Part shown: positions 42,825 through 51,480 of the stretch, piece by piece | Layout: the number at the start of each line of letters is the position of its first letter | Position numbering within the stretch: the stretch's first letter is position 1 | From: Collinsella sp. An2 | Lineage (GTDB): Bacteria > Actinomycetota > Coriobacteriia > Coriobacteriales > Coriobacteriaceae | Length of the DNA: 64,000 nt | NCBI RefSeq assembly: GCF_002160065.1 | Contig: NZ_NFJW01000011.1 | Location: forward strand, 1-64,000 | Reading direction: 5' to 3' | Notes under the pieces: model-generated | Told to the model about the DNA's origin: nothing | The model's input: the letters and a program-made list of their open reading frames with translations, nothing else | The model's database searches: none | Translations under genes and position numbers: made by a program

Positions 42825-43072
42825 GTGTGTCTCCTTTCGTAGGGATCCCGCGGGCTGGTTGTCCGCTGTCGGAACCCACAAACTAACCACTCACTCAATA
42901 TACCTTTTTTTGGAAATCTCATTCGCGTCATTGGGGACTTTTTGAGTAAAGGTTCGGTATAAAAACGTTTTAAAACACCAGCTCAAAGATAGGTTTAAAC
43001 GCTTCAATTATCTCTGGGGGCACCTTCCGCGCACCCCAAGGACAAGCCGGTCCCCACGAAGGGCGAGCGTGC
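42825..43072. other. gap promoter region and whiA 3' flank
   Basis: TATATT (42897-42902, minus strand) is a -10 candidate for gap. TCATTGGGGAC at about 42929 is a partial REP core. No gene seen, although one minus-strand frame near 42970-43060 reads briefly like protein. Confidence 0.45.
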
Positions 43073-43999
43073 TCAGCCTTCTTCCAGCAGTTTTTCCAAC
43101 CGAAGAACACGGTGGTAGAGCGCCGACTTCGAAAGCGGCGGCTCGGCCATCTGCCCCAGGTCGCGCAAAGACAGATCTGGGTAGGCCTCACGCAGGTCGC
43201 AGAAGTCTGCCAGCGCCCGCGGAAGCGTGTCGCGCAGCCCGCGTGCCCGCAGCTCGGCTATGAGCTCAAGCTGATGCTGGGCGGCTCCCGCACTCCTGGT
43301 CTGGTTAGCGACCTCGGCATTCACGCGTCGGTTCACGTCGTTTTTCACCGACTTCATGGCACGCGCCTCTTGGATGTCCCCCACGCTTCGGCTTGCCCCC
43401 ACCGCCTGAAGCAACCGGCAGATGTCCTCGGCGCTCTTGATATAGACGGCATATGCGGCCCTGCGACGGTTGACGCGCGCCTTAACCCCTTCCTGCGCAA
43501 TGAGCGCGGCGAGCGCCTGGGCGAATTCCTCGCCCTGCACCGCGATTTCCAGATGAAAGTCGCCGCGCGGGTCCGCGACGAATCCACCTGCGATGAGCGC
43601 GCCGCGTATGTAGGACAGCCGGCAGCAGGGACGCGACACGACATGCCGCGGTATGCCTGTAACCAAGCCGCCCCGCCGGTCGAGGATTCCCAGCAAGACG
43701 AGCGCTTTATCGAGCCCGGGCTGGTCGGGCAGTGTGATGAGATAGTTGCGCACCTTGTGCAGGACGGAGCGCCGCACCGTGAACTCCGTCTTGAGCTTGA
43801 GCACCGAGTGCGTGAGCGCGATCATCGTGCGCGCCACGGCACCGGTCTCGGTCGCGACGGCAAGCCGGTAGCTTCCCGGCCCTGCAATGGAAAGCGTGCC
43901 GCACACGCGAGTGAGCGCCGCCAGCGTCGCGAGCCCGCAGTACTCGCAGGTCGGCTCGCAGCGCGCGAGCTCGTCACGCACCTCGGCGGTAAACGACAT
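43073..43999 (-). CDS. whiA: WhiA-family DNA-binding regulator
   Basis: A 308-residue protein. The N-terminal part is a degenerate LAGLIDADG homing-endonuclease fold (SYIRGALIAGGFVADPRGDFHLEI) and the C-terminal part (about 215-305) the WhiA helix-turn-helix (YPDLSLRDLGQMAEPPLSKS). It regulates sporulation in Streptomyces and division in other Gram-positives. Gene context (gap, pgk, rapZ, uvrC nearby) is the conserved actinobacterial and Firmicutes one. The stop lies 250 bp before gap. Confidence 0.95.
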   Translation of the reverse strand: MSFTAEVRDELARCEPTCEYCGLATLAALTRVCGTLSIAGPGSYRLAVATETGAVARTMIALTHSVLKLKTEFTVRRSVLHKVRNYLITLPDQPGLDKALVLLGILDRRGGLVTGIPRHVVSRPCCRLSYIRGALIAGGFVADPRGDFHLEIAVQGEEFAQALAALIAQEGVKARVNRRRAAYAVYIKSAEDICRLLQAVGASRSVGDIQEARAMKSVKNDVNRRVNAEVANQTRSAGAAQHQLELIAELRARGLRDTLPRALADFCDLREAYPDLSLRDLGQMAEPPLSKSALYHRVLRLEKLLEEG

Positions 44000-44063
44000 C
44001 TCATCTCCTCCCTCTTAAGCATGGTTCCTGATAATAAGCATCGGGCTTCCATCATTGCCGCCT

Positions 44064-44137
44064 GCCATTGGGGACGGGTACGGTTGGCAGACGGCCCGGC
44101 CGCCGGGCATCTGCCAACCGTACCCGTCCCCAATGGC
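44064..44137. repeat. Inverted REP pair between whiA and rapZ
   Basis: Perfect 27-bp arms, left GCCATTGGGGACGGGTAC plus GGTTGGCAG, right its complement, around a 20-nt GC-rich loop. Same core as the REPs beside the RAYT gene. Confidence 0.92.
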
Positions 44138-44151
44138 AGGCCCGTCGGCAA

Positions 44152-45093
44152 CTAATGAGCCTCGCCCGTCGCGGTCATGTTGGCGCGCGGCAAGTCGCGA
44201 TGCGAGATGCTCACGTGGTAGTGCTGACGCTCCAGATAGCGCGCCGTCGCCTCCGCAATCGCCACGCTGCGATGCTGGCCACCCGTGCAGCCGATGGCGA
44301 TGGAGAGCTGCGGCTTGCCCTCGGCGACGTAGCCCGGCATGACGGCATCGAGCAACCGGAACCAAGCGTCCAAAAACTCCTTGGTCTTAGGGTGGTCGAG
44401 CACGAAGCTCGAGACCTTCTCATCGAGGCCGGTGAGACTGCGCATGTCGGGGTCATAGAAGGGATTGGGTAGGAAGCGCACGTCGATCATGATGTCGGCC
44501 TCCACGGGCATGCCGTGCTTGAAGCCAAACGAGAATACCTGGACGTCCATTAGCTGCTGGTCGGTGAGCTCGGAAAACGCCATGCGGAGCTTCGCGCGAA
44601 GGGCCGAGGTACGCATGCGGCTCGTGTCGATGATCATGTCGGCGCGGGCCCGCACGCTTGCCAGCTGCGTACGCTCTCGCTGGATGGCGTCGGCCGTGGT
44701 CTCCCCCGGCTTGGCCAGCGGATGACGCCTGCGGTTTTCGCTATAGCGACGCATGAGCACTTCGTCGCTTGCTTCCAAAAAAACGATCTTGCAGGACATC
44801 TCATGTTCTTCAAGCGAGGTGATGGTATCCAGCAGCTCGTCGAACAGGCCTTGGCTGCGCAGGTCGCAGGTCACGGCAAGGTGACGTCCCACACCGGTGT
44901 TGATGCCCACGAGCTGGGCCAGCTGCAAGATGAGACGCGGCGGAAGGTTGTCGATGCAGAAATAGCCCATGTCTTCGAAGACATGCATGGCCTGGGTGCG
45001 TCCCGAGCCCGACATGCCCGTGATGATCACAATATCCGGCACGCGATCGGCGAGCTCGGCCGCGGTGATGGAATTCTGGTCCGCATCTGCCAT
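44152..45093 (-). CDS. rapZ: RapZ/YvcJ nucleotide-binding protein
   Basis: A 313-residue protein. P-loop GMSGSGRT (Arg in place of the usual Lys, as in other actinobacterial members), Walker-B-like DNLPPRLI, and the C-terminal domain with IAIGCTGGQHRSVAIAE, the metabolite-binding core. In E. coli RapZ is an RNase E adaptor sensing GlcN6P; in Gram-positives its job is less clear. Start: ATG 45093. Upstream in-frame codons are not family-like. It precedes whiA; yvcK, usually between them, is not there. Confidence 0.93.
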   Translation of the reverse strand: MADADQNSITAAELADRVPDIVIITGMSGSGRTQAMHVFEDMGYFCIDNLPPRLILQLAQLVGINTGVGRHLAVTCDLRSQGLFDELLDTITSLEEHEMSCKIVFLEASDEVLMRRYSENRRRHPLAKPGETTADAIQRERTQLASVRARADMIIDTSRMRTSALRAKLRMAFSELTDQQLMDVQVFSFGFKHGMPVEADIMIDVRFLPNPFYDPDMRSLTGLDEKVSSFVLDHPKTKEFLDAWFRLLDAVMPGYVAEGKPQLSIAIGCTGGQHRSVAIAEATARYLERQHYHVSISHRDLPRANMTATGEAH

Positions 45094-45307
45094 GGGAAGC
45101 CTCTTTCGACGAGCAACGTTGCAATAGAAAAAACTGCTCACCAGTATACCCGGCCCGTCCATGTCGTGGCTTACTGGACACGACGCACATCCACCCGACT
45201 TTCGAGACGACGAACACCGGAGCACCCCTCGACATCAGAAACAAGTCGTACAGATATGGATGCGAGGGCGCCGCGTCCCAGGATGCCGTGAGGGGATGCG
45301 ATGCGGA

Positions 45308-45434
45308 GCTATATTGCGGCAATCCACACGCATCATGCCTGGATTGTGGCAATCCACACGCTCAAGGGCCTCTAGAAGGGGTCTGAGCGTGTGGATTGCA
45401 GCAATATAGAGCCCGCGCGTGTATATTGCTGCAC
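45308..45434. repeat. Repeated arms in the rapZ leader
   Basis: Two left arms, 45308-45331 (CTATATTGC-GGCAATCCACACGC) and 45348-45364 (GGCAATCCACACGCTCA), can each pair with one right arm at 45384-45412. A third, partial word (GCGTGTATATTGCTGCAC) follows at 45417. They cannot all pair at once. Confidence 0.85.
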
Positions 45435-45461
45435 AACCGCGGCCGCATGATGCCCCGCAGC

Positions 45462-45499
45462 CAAAACGGGCCCGCCTCCCCCATGGGAGACGGGCCCGT
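45462..45499 (-). terminator. Terminator of the sialic acid operon
   Basis: ACGGGCCCG / CGGGCCCGT arms followed on the minus strand by TTTTGG, 34 bp past nanE. Confidence 0.8.
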
Positions 45500-45532
45500 C
45501 GACACGCTGCCAATCGATCTGTAAGTCGTGCG

Positions 45533-46219
45533 CTACGCCTCGAGCGCGGCCTTGAACCAGGAGGTCAGGCTCGTGGGGTGCGTGATGGCGGTTCCCACCA
45601 CGACGGCCCAGGCGCCGGCGTCGATGGCGGCGCGGGCCTCCTCGGGCGTATGTACACGCCCCTCGCACACCACGGGGAAGCCGGGGAACTCCTCGGCCGC
45701 CTGACGCAGCAGCGGCAGATCGGGACCGTCGGCCATGGTGCAGTCGATTGCCGCCACGCCGTGCGAGAGCGTGGTCGAAACGATGTCAAAGCCCATGTCT
45801 ACCGCGCGACGGATGTCATCGATGGTCATGCAGTCAGCCATGGTGAGGACGCCCTCCTCCTTGAGCGGAATCAGGGTGTCGGCAACGGTCTTGCCGTCCG
45901 GACGGGGGCGGTCGGTAGCGTCGATGGCCACGATGTCGGCGCCGGCGGCGACGCAGGCACGCGCATGGCGGAGCGTCGGGGTGATGTAGACGCCCTCGTG
46001 CCCCTCTTTCCACAGACCGATGACCGGGACCTCCGTGCGGCCCTTGATGGCCGCGATGTCGGAGAGGCCCTGGCAACGGATGGCGGCGGCGCCGCCCAGC
46101 TCGCAGGCGCGAGCCATTTGGGCCATGGTCTCGGGATTGCGCAGCGGCTCACCCATATAGGCCTGCACGCTCACGATGAGCTTGCCCTTGAGAGATTGAA
46201 TCAGCGGATCGATTGCCAT
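45533..46219 (-). CDS. nanE: N-acetylmannosamine-6-P 2-epimerase
   Basis: A 228-residue NanE TIM barrel converting ManNAc-6-P to GlcNAc-6-P. Recognisable strands: KLIVSVQAYMGEPL, GAAAIRCQGLSDI, VPVIGLWKEGHEGVYITP, DIVAIDATDRPRP and CEGRVHTPEEARA. The Lys in GLWKEG is the expected catalytic base. Last gene of the sat-nan operon. Preceded by a repeat element and the kinase gene. Confidence 0.95.
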   Translation of the reverse strand: MAIDPLIQSLKGKLIVSVQAYMGEPLRNPETMAQMARACELGGAAAIRCQGLSDIAAIKGRTEVPVIGLWKEGHEGVYITPTLRHARACVAAGADIVAIDATDRPRPDGKTVADTLIPLKEEGVLTMADCMTIDDIRRAVDMGFDIVSTTLSHGVAAIDCTMADGPDLPLLRQAAEEFPGFPVVCEGRVHTPEEARAAIDAGAWAVVVGTAITHPTSLTSWFKAALEA

Positions 46220-46328
46220 AGGATCCGTCTCCTTTCAGCATGTTACGAAATGGTTCAACTCCGAGGCCGGACGGCCGTACGCACGGCGACCGCCAGTAAA
46301 ACGAAGGTGCGATGCCCCATCAATCGCC

Positions 46329-46433
46329 GGGTTTCCCAAGTGCCGCAGGTTCGTGCGAACGAGGAGGGAGCACGCCTTGCGTGCGGCGACCGACGAGTGA
46401 GCGCGAAGATGCGGTGCTTGGGGAAGCCGAACC
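46329..46433. repeat. 105-bp palindromic element, copy 1
   Basis: Left arm GGTTTCCCAAGTGCCGCA, right arm complement of GATGCGGTGCTTGGGGAAGC, centre GCACGCCTTGCGTGCGGCG. A copy with the same layout is at 62137-62239. It sits between nanK and nanE and touches the nanK stop. Confidence 0.8.
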
Positions 46434-47386
46434 TAGCATTCAGCGTAGCCTGAGAGCACAAAGTTCTCCGCCGCACCGATAAGCGGCGCATCTCCACCCA
46501 GCTCGCCATCGACGACGGGCGTCGTCGCAACCGGCGGCATGGCCTGGCCCTTGAAGGCCTCCTTCATGGCGTCCGACCAATCCGGTCCGCACTGTGCGAC
46601 CGAGCCGGAAAGGATCACGCAGGCGGGGTCGAGCATGTTGCACATGCTGCCCAGCACTTCGCCAAGCGCGCGGCCAGCACGGGCCTCGGCAGCCTTCGCG
46701 GCCTCGTCGCCCGCGGCGGCACGGCGATCGATCTCGGCGCCGTCCATGGGCTTGCCGTCAAACGTCTCGTCGCCGCCGAGGCGAATGTACTCTGCGATGA
46801 TACCGGGACCCGCGGCGATGGGCTCGAGGTGCCCCGTCGCGCCGCAGGAGCACGGCACGCCGGCCGCTGCCGGGCAGCACACGTGACCGATATGGCCCGC
46901 CTCGTCATGCGCGCCGAGCATGATGTGCCCGTGCTCCACGAAGGCGCCGCCGATGCCGGTACCCACGGCCGCCACCAGGCAGCTCTCCTTGCCGCGGCCG
47001 CCGCCCCAACGCGCCTCGCCGAGTGCGTGCGCGTGAACGTCGTTGAGCACACGGCAGGCAAAACCCGTCGCCTTGGTAACCTCGGTCGCAAGCGCGGTGC
47101 CGCCCCAGCCGGGCATGAGCTCATTGGCAAAGGTGATGTCGCCGGTGCGCGGGTTCACCACGCCGGCCGACGAGATGCCCACGCCGGCAACCTCTCCATC
47201 GGCGCGCTCGATCGCAGTCTTCACCTGCTCGATGACGGTGGCCAACACGTGCTCTCCGCCCTTCATGGCGTCGGTCGGCACCTTCTCGACCTTTTCGATG
47301 ACGGGAGCGTCCCCGCCGAGCGTCACGAGGCCGCACGCAATCTTCGTGCCGCCGATATCAACCGAAACGATGGTCTTCGTGTCCAT
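46433..47386 (-). CDS. nanK: ROK-family sugar kinase (ManNAc kinase)
   Basis: A 317-residue ROK kinase. N-terminal phosphate loop VSVDIGGTKIACGLV, catalytic Asp region CRVLNDVHAHALGEA, glycine loop AVGTGIGGAFVEHG, and the ROK zinc motif CCPAAAGVPCSCGATGHLE. ROK enzymes phosphorylate several sugars. Its place between nanA and nanE makes N-acetylmannosamine the likely substrate. Start: ATG 47386 with AAGGGG upstream. Confidence 0.88.
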   Translation of the reverse strand: MDTKTIVSVDIGGTKIACGLVTLGGDAPVIEKVEKVPTDAMKGGEHVLATVIEQVKTAIERADGEVAGVGISSAGVVNPRTGDITFANELMPGWGGTALATEVTKATGFACRVLNDVHAHALGEARWGGGRGKESCLVAAVGTGIGGAFVEHGHIMLGAHDEAGHIGHVCCPAAAGVPCSCGATGHLEPIAAGPGIIAEYIRLGGDETFDGKPMDGAEIDRRAAAGDEAAKAAEARAGRALGEVLGSMCNMLDPACVILSGSVAQCGPDWSDAMKEAFKGQAMPPVATTPVVDGELGGDAPLIGAAENFVLSGYAEC

Positions 47387-47430
47387 GGCAACCCCTTTCG
47401 CGCCGCGGATCGCTCCGCGCGCATCATACA

Positions 47431-47463
47431 AGCGCGCCCGCCCGCAAACGCAGGCGGGCGCGC
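47431..47463. other. GC-rich hairpin between nanA and nanK
   Basis: GCGCCCGCC / GGCGGGCGC arms, no U-tract. Possible RNA-stability element within the operon. Confidence 0.55.
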
Positions 47464-47508
47464 ACAACCCGTTGTCGGCAGGCCGTCTCGCAGACGGCAC
47501 TCGGCCTG

Positions 47509-48429
47509 TTACAGAAGCCCGTTCTCCTCGAGGACCTTGCGAATGGCCTCGACGTTATCGCCCTTGAGAGAGTGAACCGGGCGCGGCATCTGGTTGGTCT
47601 CGAAGATACCCATAAGCTGCAGCGCCGTCTTGAAGGCGCCGACGCCCGCGCCGAAGCCCTGGACGCCCTTGGTCACCGCGGTGATGCGCATGATGCGCGC
47701 CAGGCGATCCTGCTCCTTCTTGACCGTCTCCCAGTCGCCGGCCTGAGCCGCCTTCCACTGGCGCACATAGCCGTAGGGCTCGACGTTCGCAAGACCCGGC
47801 ACCGAGCCGTCGGCACCGGAGAGGTACGCGCCGTCCACGACGACCTCATGGCCGGTGAGGATGGACATGGGATGCCCGGCCTCCTCGTTGCCCATGACGA
47901 GATAGCGGAACGAGATGTCGTCGCCCGAGGAGTCCTTCACGCCGGCGAGCACACCGTCCTTGCCCAGACGAATCAGCATGTCGGTGTCGAGCTTGTTGTG
48001 CACGCACACGGGAATGTCGTAGGCAAAGATGGGCAGGCCGAGCGCGTCATGCAGGCAGCGGAAGCTCCACTCGATCTCGTCGATACCCTGCAGCGCATAG
48101 AACGGGCAGGTGGCCACGAGGGCGTCGACACCCATCTGCTCGGCACGCTTGCCGTGCTCGATCATGCGCTCGGTCTCGGTGTCGATGATACCGGCGAGCA
48201 CGGGCACGCGGCCGTCGACCGCCTTCACCGTGGTCTCGATGATGTGCTCGCGACGATGGTCGGTCGAGAACACGACCTCACTCGAGGAACCCAGGATGAA
48301 CAGGCCGTCCACGCCCGCCTCGATCATGCGGTTGATGTTGCGCTCGAGCGACGCGACGTCGAGGTGGCGGTCCTGCGTAAGCGGGACGACGACGGGCGGG
48401 ATGACGCCGGTAAACTTCTTGGTGGTCAC
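47509..48429 (-). CDS. nanA: N-acetylneuraminate lyase family aldolase
   Basis: A 306-residue DapA/NanA-family Schiff-base aldolase. TIM-barrel motifs FTGVIPPVVVPLTQ and GVDGLFILGSSSEVVF, Tyr in VATCPFYALQ, and Schiff-base Lys in GVLAGVKDSSGD. The family also includes dihydrodipicolinate synthase and keto-acid aldolases. The adjacent nanK, nanE and Sat-type transporter support sialic acid cleavage to pyruvate and ManNAc. Overall length fits NanA. Confidence 0.85.
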   Translation of the reverse strand: MTTKKFTGVIPPVVVPLTQDRHLDVASLERNINRMIEAGVDGLFILGSSSEVVFSTDHRREHIIETTVKAVDGRVPVLAGIIDTETERMIEHGKRAEQMGVDALVATCPFYALQGIDEIEWSFRCLHDALGLPIFAYDIPVCVHNKLDTDMLIRLGKDGVLAGVKDSSGDDISFRYLVMGNEEAGHPMSILTGHEVVVDGAYLSGADGSVPGLANVEPYGYVRQWKAAQAGDWETVKKEQDRLARIMRITAVTKGVQGFGAGVGAFKTALQLMGIFETNQMPRPVHSLKGDNVEAIRKVLEENGLL

Positions 48430-48622
48430 AGGTGACTCCTTAGTGTTGCGCGTCTCGACCTCCTGCCGAGACGCTGGTGTCGGGATCCAAAGACCCCCGC
48501 CCCATGATAGCGGGGCGACAGCGCGAAGGAAGGGTGTTTGAGAACTCTTTCGAACGCCCTTCCCTTACTCACGGGCGCGCGCCCGACAAAGCAGGCGCGC
48601 GCCACGAAAACGATACGATGCC

Positions 48623-49453
48623 CTACGCGGACTGCCCAAGCTTTGGATGCAGCAGCGAAGGCGCCGCCCCCAGCAGCAGCTTGGTGTAGGGATCCTGCGG
48701 GTCCTCGAAGACCTGCTTGGCAGGACCCTGCTCCATGATCTGACCGTGGTTCATGACGATGATGCGGTCGGAGATGTAGCGCTCCGTCTGGATGTCATGG
48801 CTGATGAAGACCATGGCGAGACCGAGCTCCTTCTTGAGGTCCGTAAGCAGGTTCAGGATCTGTGCACGCACAGACACGTCAAGGGCCGAGGTGGGCTCGT
48901 CGGCGATGATGACGTCCGGGCGCAGCGAGAGCGCACGGGCGATGGCGACGCGCTGGCGCTGGCCGCCGGAGAGCTGACCGGGAAGCGCGTACATGGCCGA
49001 CGACGGCAGGCCGACGAGGCTCACGAGCTCCTTGGCGCGCTCCTCGCGCTCGTCCTCGGTGCCGACCTTGTGCACGATCAAGGGGTCGAGCAGCTGGTCG
49101 TGGACGGACATGCGCGGGTTCAGAGCGGTGGCCGGGTTCTGGAACACCACGGAGACCACACGGCCGATCTTCTTGCGAAGCTCAGCGGTGCGCTTCGTGA
49201 CGTCCTCGCCCTTGAAGTACACGTGGCCCGAGGTGGGCGACTGCAGGCCGCACATGACGTTGGCGGTCGTGGACTTGCCGCAGCCGGACTCGCCTACCAG
49301 ACCGATGGTCTCGCCCGGCATGAGCTTGATCGTGAGTCCGTTGACGGCATGCACGAGGTTGGGATGCAGCAGCGAGCCCGTACGGGTCTTGAACGTGACC
49401 GAGATGTTGTCCAGGAAGATGATGGGCGTCTGCGTCGAGCTGTTCTCAGCCAT
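48623..49453 (-). CDS. satD: Sat-type ABC transporter ATPase
   Basis: A 276-residue Opp/Dpp-family ATPase. Walker [10 protein letters not shown]-loop VVFQNPATALNPRMSVHDQL, signature LSGGQRQRVAIARAL and Walker B VIIADEPTSALDVS. It starts directly after the fusion gene's stop. In Haemophilus ducreyi the sialic acid transporter SatABCD has the same set of parts. The symbol is given by that analogy. Confidence 0.85.
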   Translation of the reverse strand: MAENSSTQTPIIFLDNISVTFKTRTGSLLHPNLVHAVNGLTIKLMPGETIGLVGESGCGKSTTANVMCGLQSPTSGHVYFKGEDVTKRTAELRKKIGRVVSVVFQNPATALNPRMSVHDQLLDPLIVHKVGTEDEREERAKELVSLVGLPSSAMYALPGQLSGGQRQRVAIARALSLRPDVIIADEPTSALDVSVRAQILNLLTDLKKELGLAMVFISHDIQTERYISDRIIVMNHGQIMEQGPAKQVFEDPQDPYTKLLLGAAPSLLHPKLGQSA

Positions 49454-51475
49454 CTACCTCACCTCCAGTCGGGAAACGAGACCGTTCTTTGCAAGCTCCT
49501 CGTCCGGAATCTCGGCGACGAAGTGATGCTCCACGCCGGGCACGGGCTTGAGGATGGGATGGACGTCGAGGCCGACCGTGGGGTGGCTCGAACGCGGCGC
49601 GAAACGGTCGCCCTTGGGGAAGTCCGCCGGGCTCGGCACGGAACCGGGCACCTGGTGCAGACGTTTGCCATCGTGCGCCTCGATGGAGAGCACGGAGCCA
49701 AGAAGGCCCTGGGTGTACTCGTGGATCGGGTTGGTGAGCAGCTCCTTGGTGGGGGCGGACTCGACCACCTGGCCGGCGTACATGACGGTGATCTCGGAGG
49801 CGACCTCGGCGACGAGCGCCAGGTCGTGCGAGACGAAGATCATGGCGAAGCCGAGCTTGCGCTGCAGGTCGTTCAAAAGCTTGATGACCTGCTTCTGGAC
49901 GGTCACGTCGAGGGCCGTGGTGGGCTCGTCGCAAATGATGAGCGACGGGTCGCGCGTAAGCGCCATGGCGATGATGACGCGCTGGCACTGGCCGCCGGAC
50001 AGCTCGTGCGGATAGGACTCAAGCGTACGCTTGGGGTCGAGACCCACGAGCTCGAGGAGCTCCTCGGCGGTACGGGTGCCGCCGCGGCTGGTGAGCTGCT
50101 TCATCTGAGCGGAGATGAGCATGGAGGGGTTGAGGGCCGAAAGCGAGTCCTGATAGACCATCGCGAGCTCGTGGCCGAGCAGCTTGCGGTGCTCTTCCTT
50201 GGAGAGCTTGAGCAGGTCCTGGCCCTTATAGAGCACCTCGCCGGTGATGCGGGCGTTGTCGGGCAGCAGGTTCATGATGGTCTTGGTGGTGATGGACTTG
50301 CCGCAGCCGGACTCGCCCACGAGCGCCATGCACTGGCCGGGACGCACGTCGAACGAGACGTTGTCGACCACGTTGACGTCGCCGTGGCGCGGGAAGCCGA
50401 TGGAGAGGTTCTTCACCTGCAGGATCGGCTCGACCGAATAGTCGGGCACGTGACGATCGGTACGGGCAAGCTCGACCTTGCGCAGCGCTGCCAGGCGGGA
50501 GGCCAGGGTCTCGGCCTGCTCCTTGTAGGCGCGCACCGGGTCGGCGACCAACAGGTCGGCTTCGCGGCGGCTCTCGGCGTTCTCGTTGCTCACGGGAGCG
50601 GACGGAGCGGCTGCCATGGCGTCGGTCAGGCCCTCGGAGAGGATATTGAGCGCCAGGCAGGTGACCATGATGGCGATGCCCGGGAAGAGCGCCTGCCACC
50701 AGCGGCCAAGCAGCACGCCGTCGCGCGCCGAAGACAGGATGTTGCCCCAGGTGGCGGTCGGCTCGGCAATGCCGGCGCCGATGAAGGTCAGCGACGCCTC
50801 GAAGATGATGGCGTCGGCGACGAGCGTCACGGTGAAGACCATGATGGGCGCGATGCAGTTGCGCAGCACATGCTTCATGAGAATCCACGGGGCGCGGGCG
50901 CCGGACACGATCACGGCGCGAACATAGTCCTCGCCGTACTCGGAGACCACGTTGGCGCGCACGATACGCGCGATCTGCGGGGTGTACATAAAGCCGATCG
51001 AGAAGATGATGGCCGGCACGGAGTTACCGAGAATCAGCACGAGAATGGCTGCGAGGGCGATGCCCGGGATGGACATGACGACGTCGAGCACGCGCATGAT
51101 GACCTCGGAGACCGCCTTGCGCGAGACGGCTGCAAGGGCGCCGATGACGGAGCCGCAGATGAGGGCGAACAGCGTCGCACCAAAGCCGATCACGAGCGAG
51201 TAGCGACCGCCGTACAGCATACGCGACAGAATGTCGCGGCCCGCGTTGTCGGTACCAAAGATATGGTCGGCGCTCGGCGGCTGATATGCCTTGGTGATCT
51301 CGAGCGGGTTATGCGGCGCGATGAGCGGAGCCAGAATGGCAGAGAGCGCCACAAGGATGAGGAGCACGAGCGAGATCTTGCTCGACAGGCTCATGTTCTT
51401 GATGCCATGGAACTTGGCACTCCGAGATGCCGCCTCCTCGAGCTGGGCGGTCTTTTTCTCTCTAATCTTTACCAT
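49454..51475 (-). CDS. satC: Permease-ATPase fusion of Sat-type transporter
   Basis: A 673-residue protein. Residues 28-285 form an OppC-type permease (LSSKISLVLLILVALSAIL; FGTDNAGRDILSRMLYGGRY; five further helices). A linker of about 60 charged residues follows, then an ATPase domain (about 350-670) with Walker A GESGCGKS, signature LSGGQCQRVIIAMAL and Walker [15 protein letters not shown]. Such a fusion is the hallmark of SatC-type sialic acid systems and some actinobacterial peptide transporters. It overlaps neither neighbour but lies within 6 bp of both. Confidence 0.9.
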   Translation of the reverse strand: MVKIREKKTAQLEEAASRSAKFHGIKNMSLSSKISLVLLILVALSAILAPLIAPHNPLEITKAYQPPSADHIFGTDNAGRDILSRMLYGGRYSLVIGFGATLFALICGSVIGALAAVSRKAVSEVIMRVLDVVMSIPGIALAAILVLILGNSVPAIIFSIGFMYTPQIARIVRANVVSEYGEDYVRAVIVSGARAPWILMKHVLRNCIAPIMVFTVTLVADAIIFEASLTFIGAGIAEPTATWGNILSSARDGVLLGRWWQALFPGIAIMVTCLALNILSEGLTDAMAAAPSAPVSNENAESRREADLLVADPVRAYKEQAETLASRLAALRKVELARTDRHVPDYSVEPILQVKNLSIGFPRHGDVNVVDNVSFDVRPGQCMALVGESGCGKSITTKTIMNLLPDNARITGEVLYKGQDLLKLSKEEHRKLLGHELAMVYQDSLSALNPSMLISAQMKQLTSRGGTRTAEELLELVGLDPKRTLESYPHELSGGQCQRVIIAMALTRDPSLIICDEPTTALDVTVQKQVIKLLNDLQRKLGFAMIFVSHDLALVAEVASEITVMYAGQVVESAPTKELLTNPIHEYTQGLLGSVLSIEAHDGKRLHQVPGSVPSPADFPKGDRFAPRSSHPTVGLDVHPILKPVPGVEHHFVAEIPDEELAKNGLVSRLEVR

Positions 51476-51480
51476 GAGGC

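Noticed and set aside
42970-43191. Small minus-strand ORF after whiA
   Set aside because: It overlaps the whiA 3' end in another frame. The protein-like last 20 residues are too short to support a gene.
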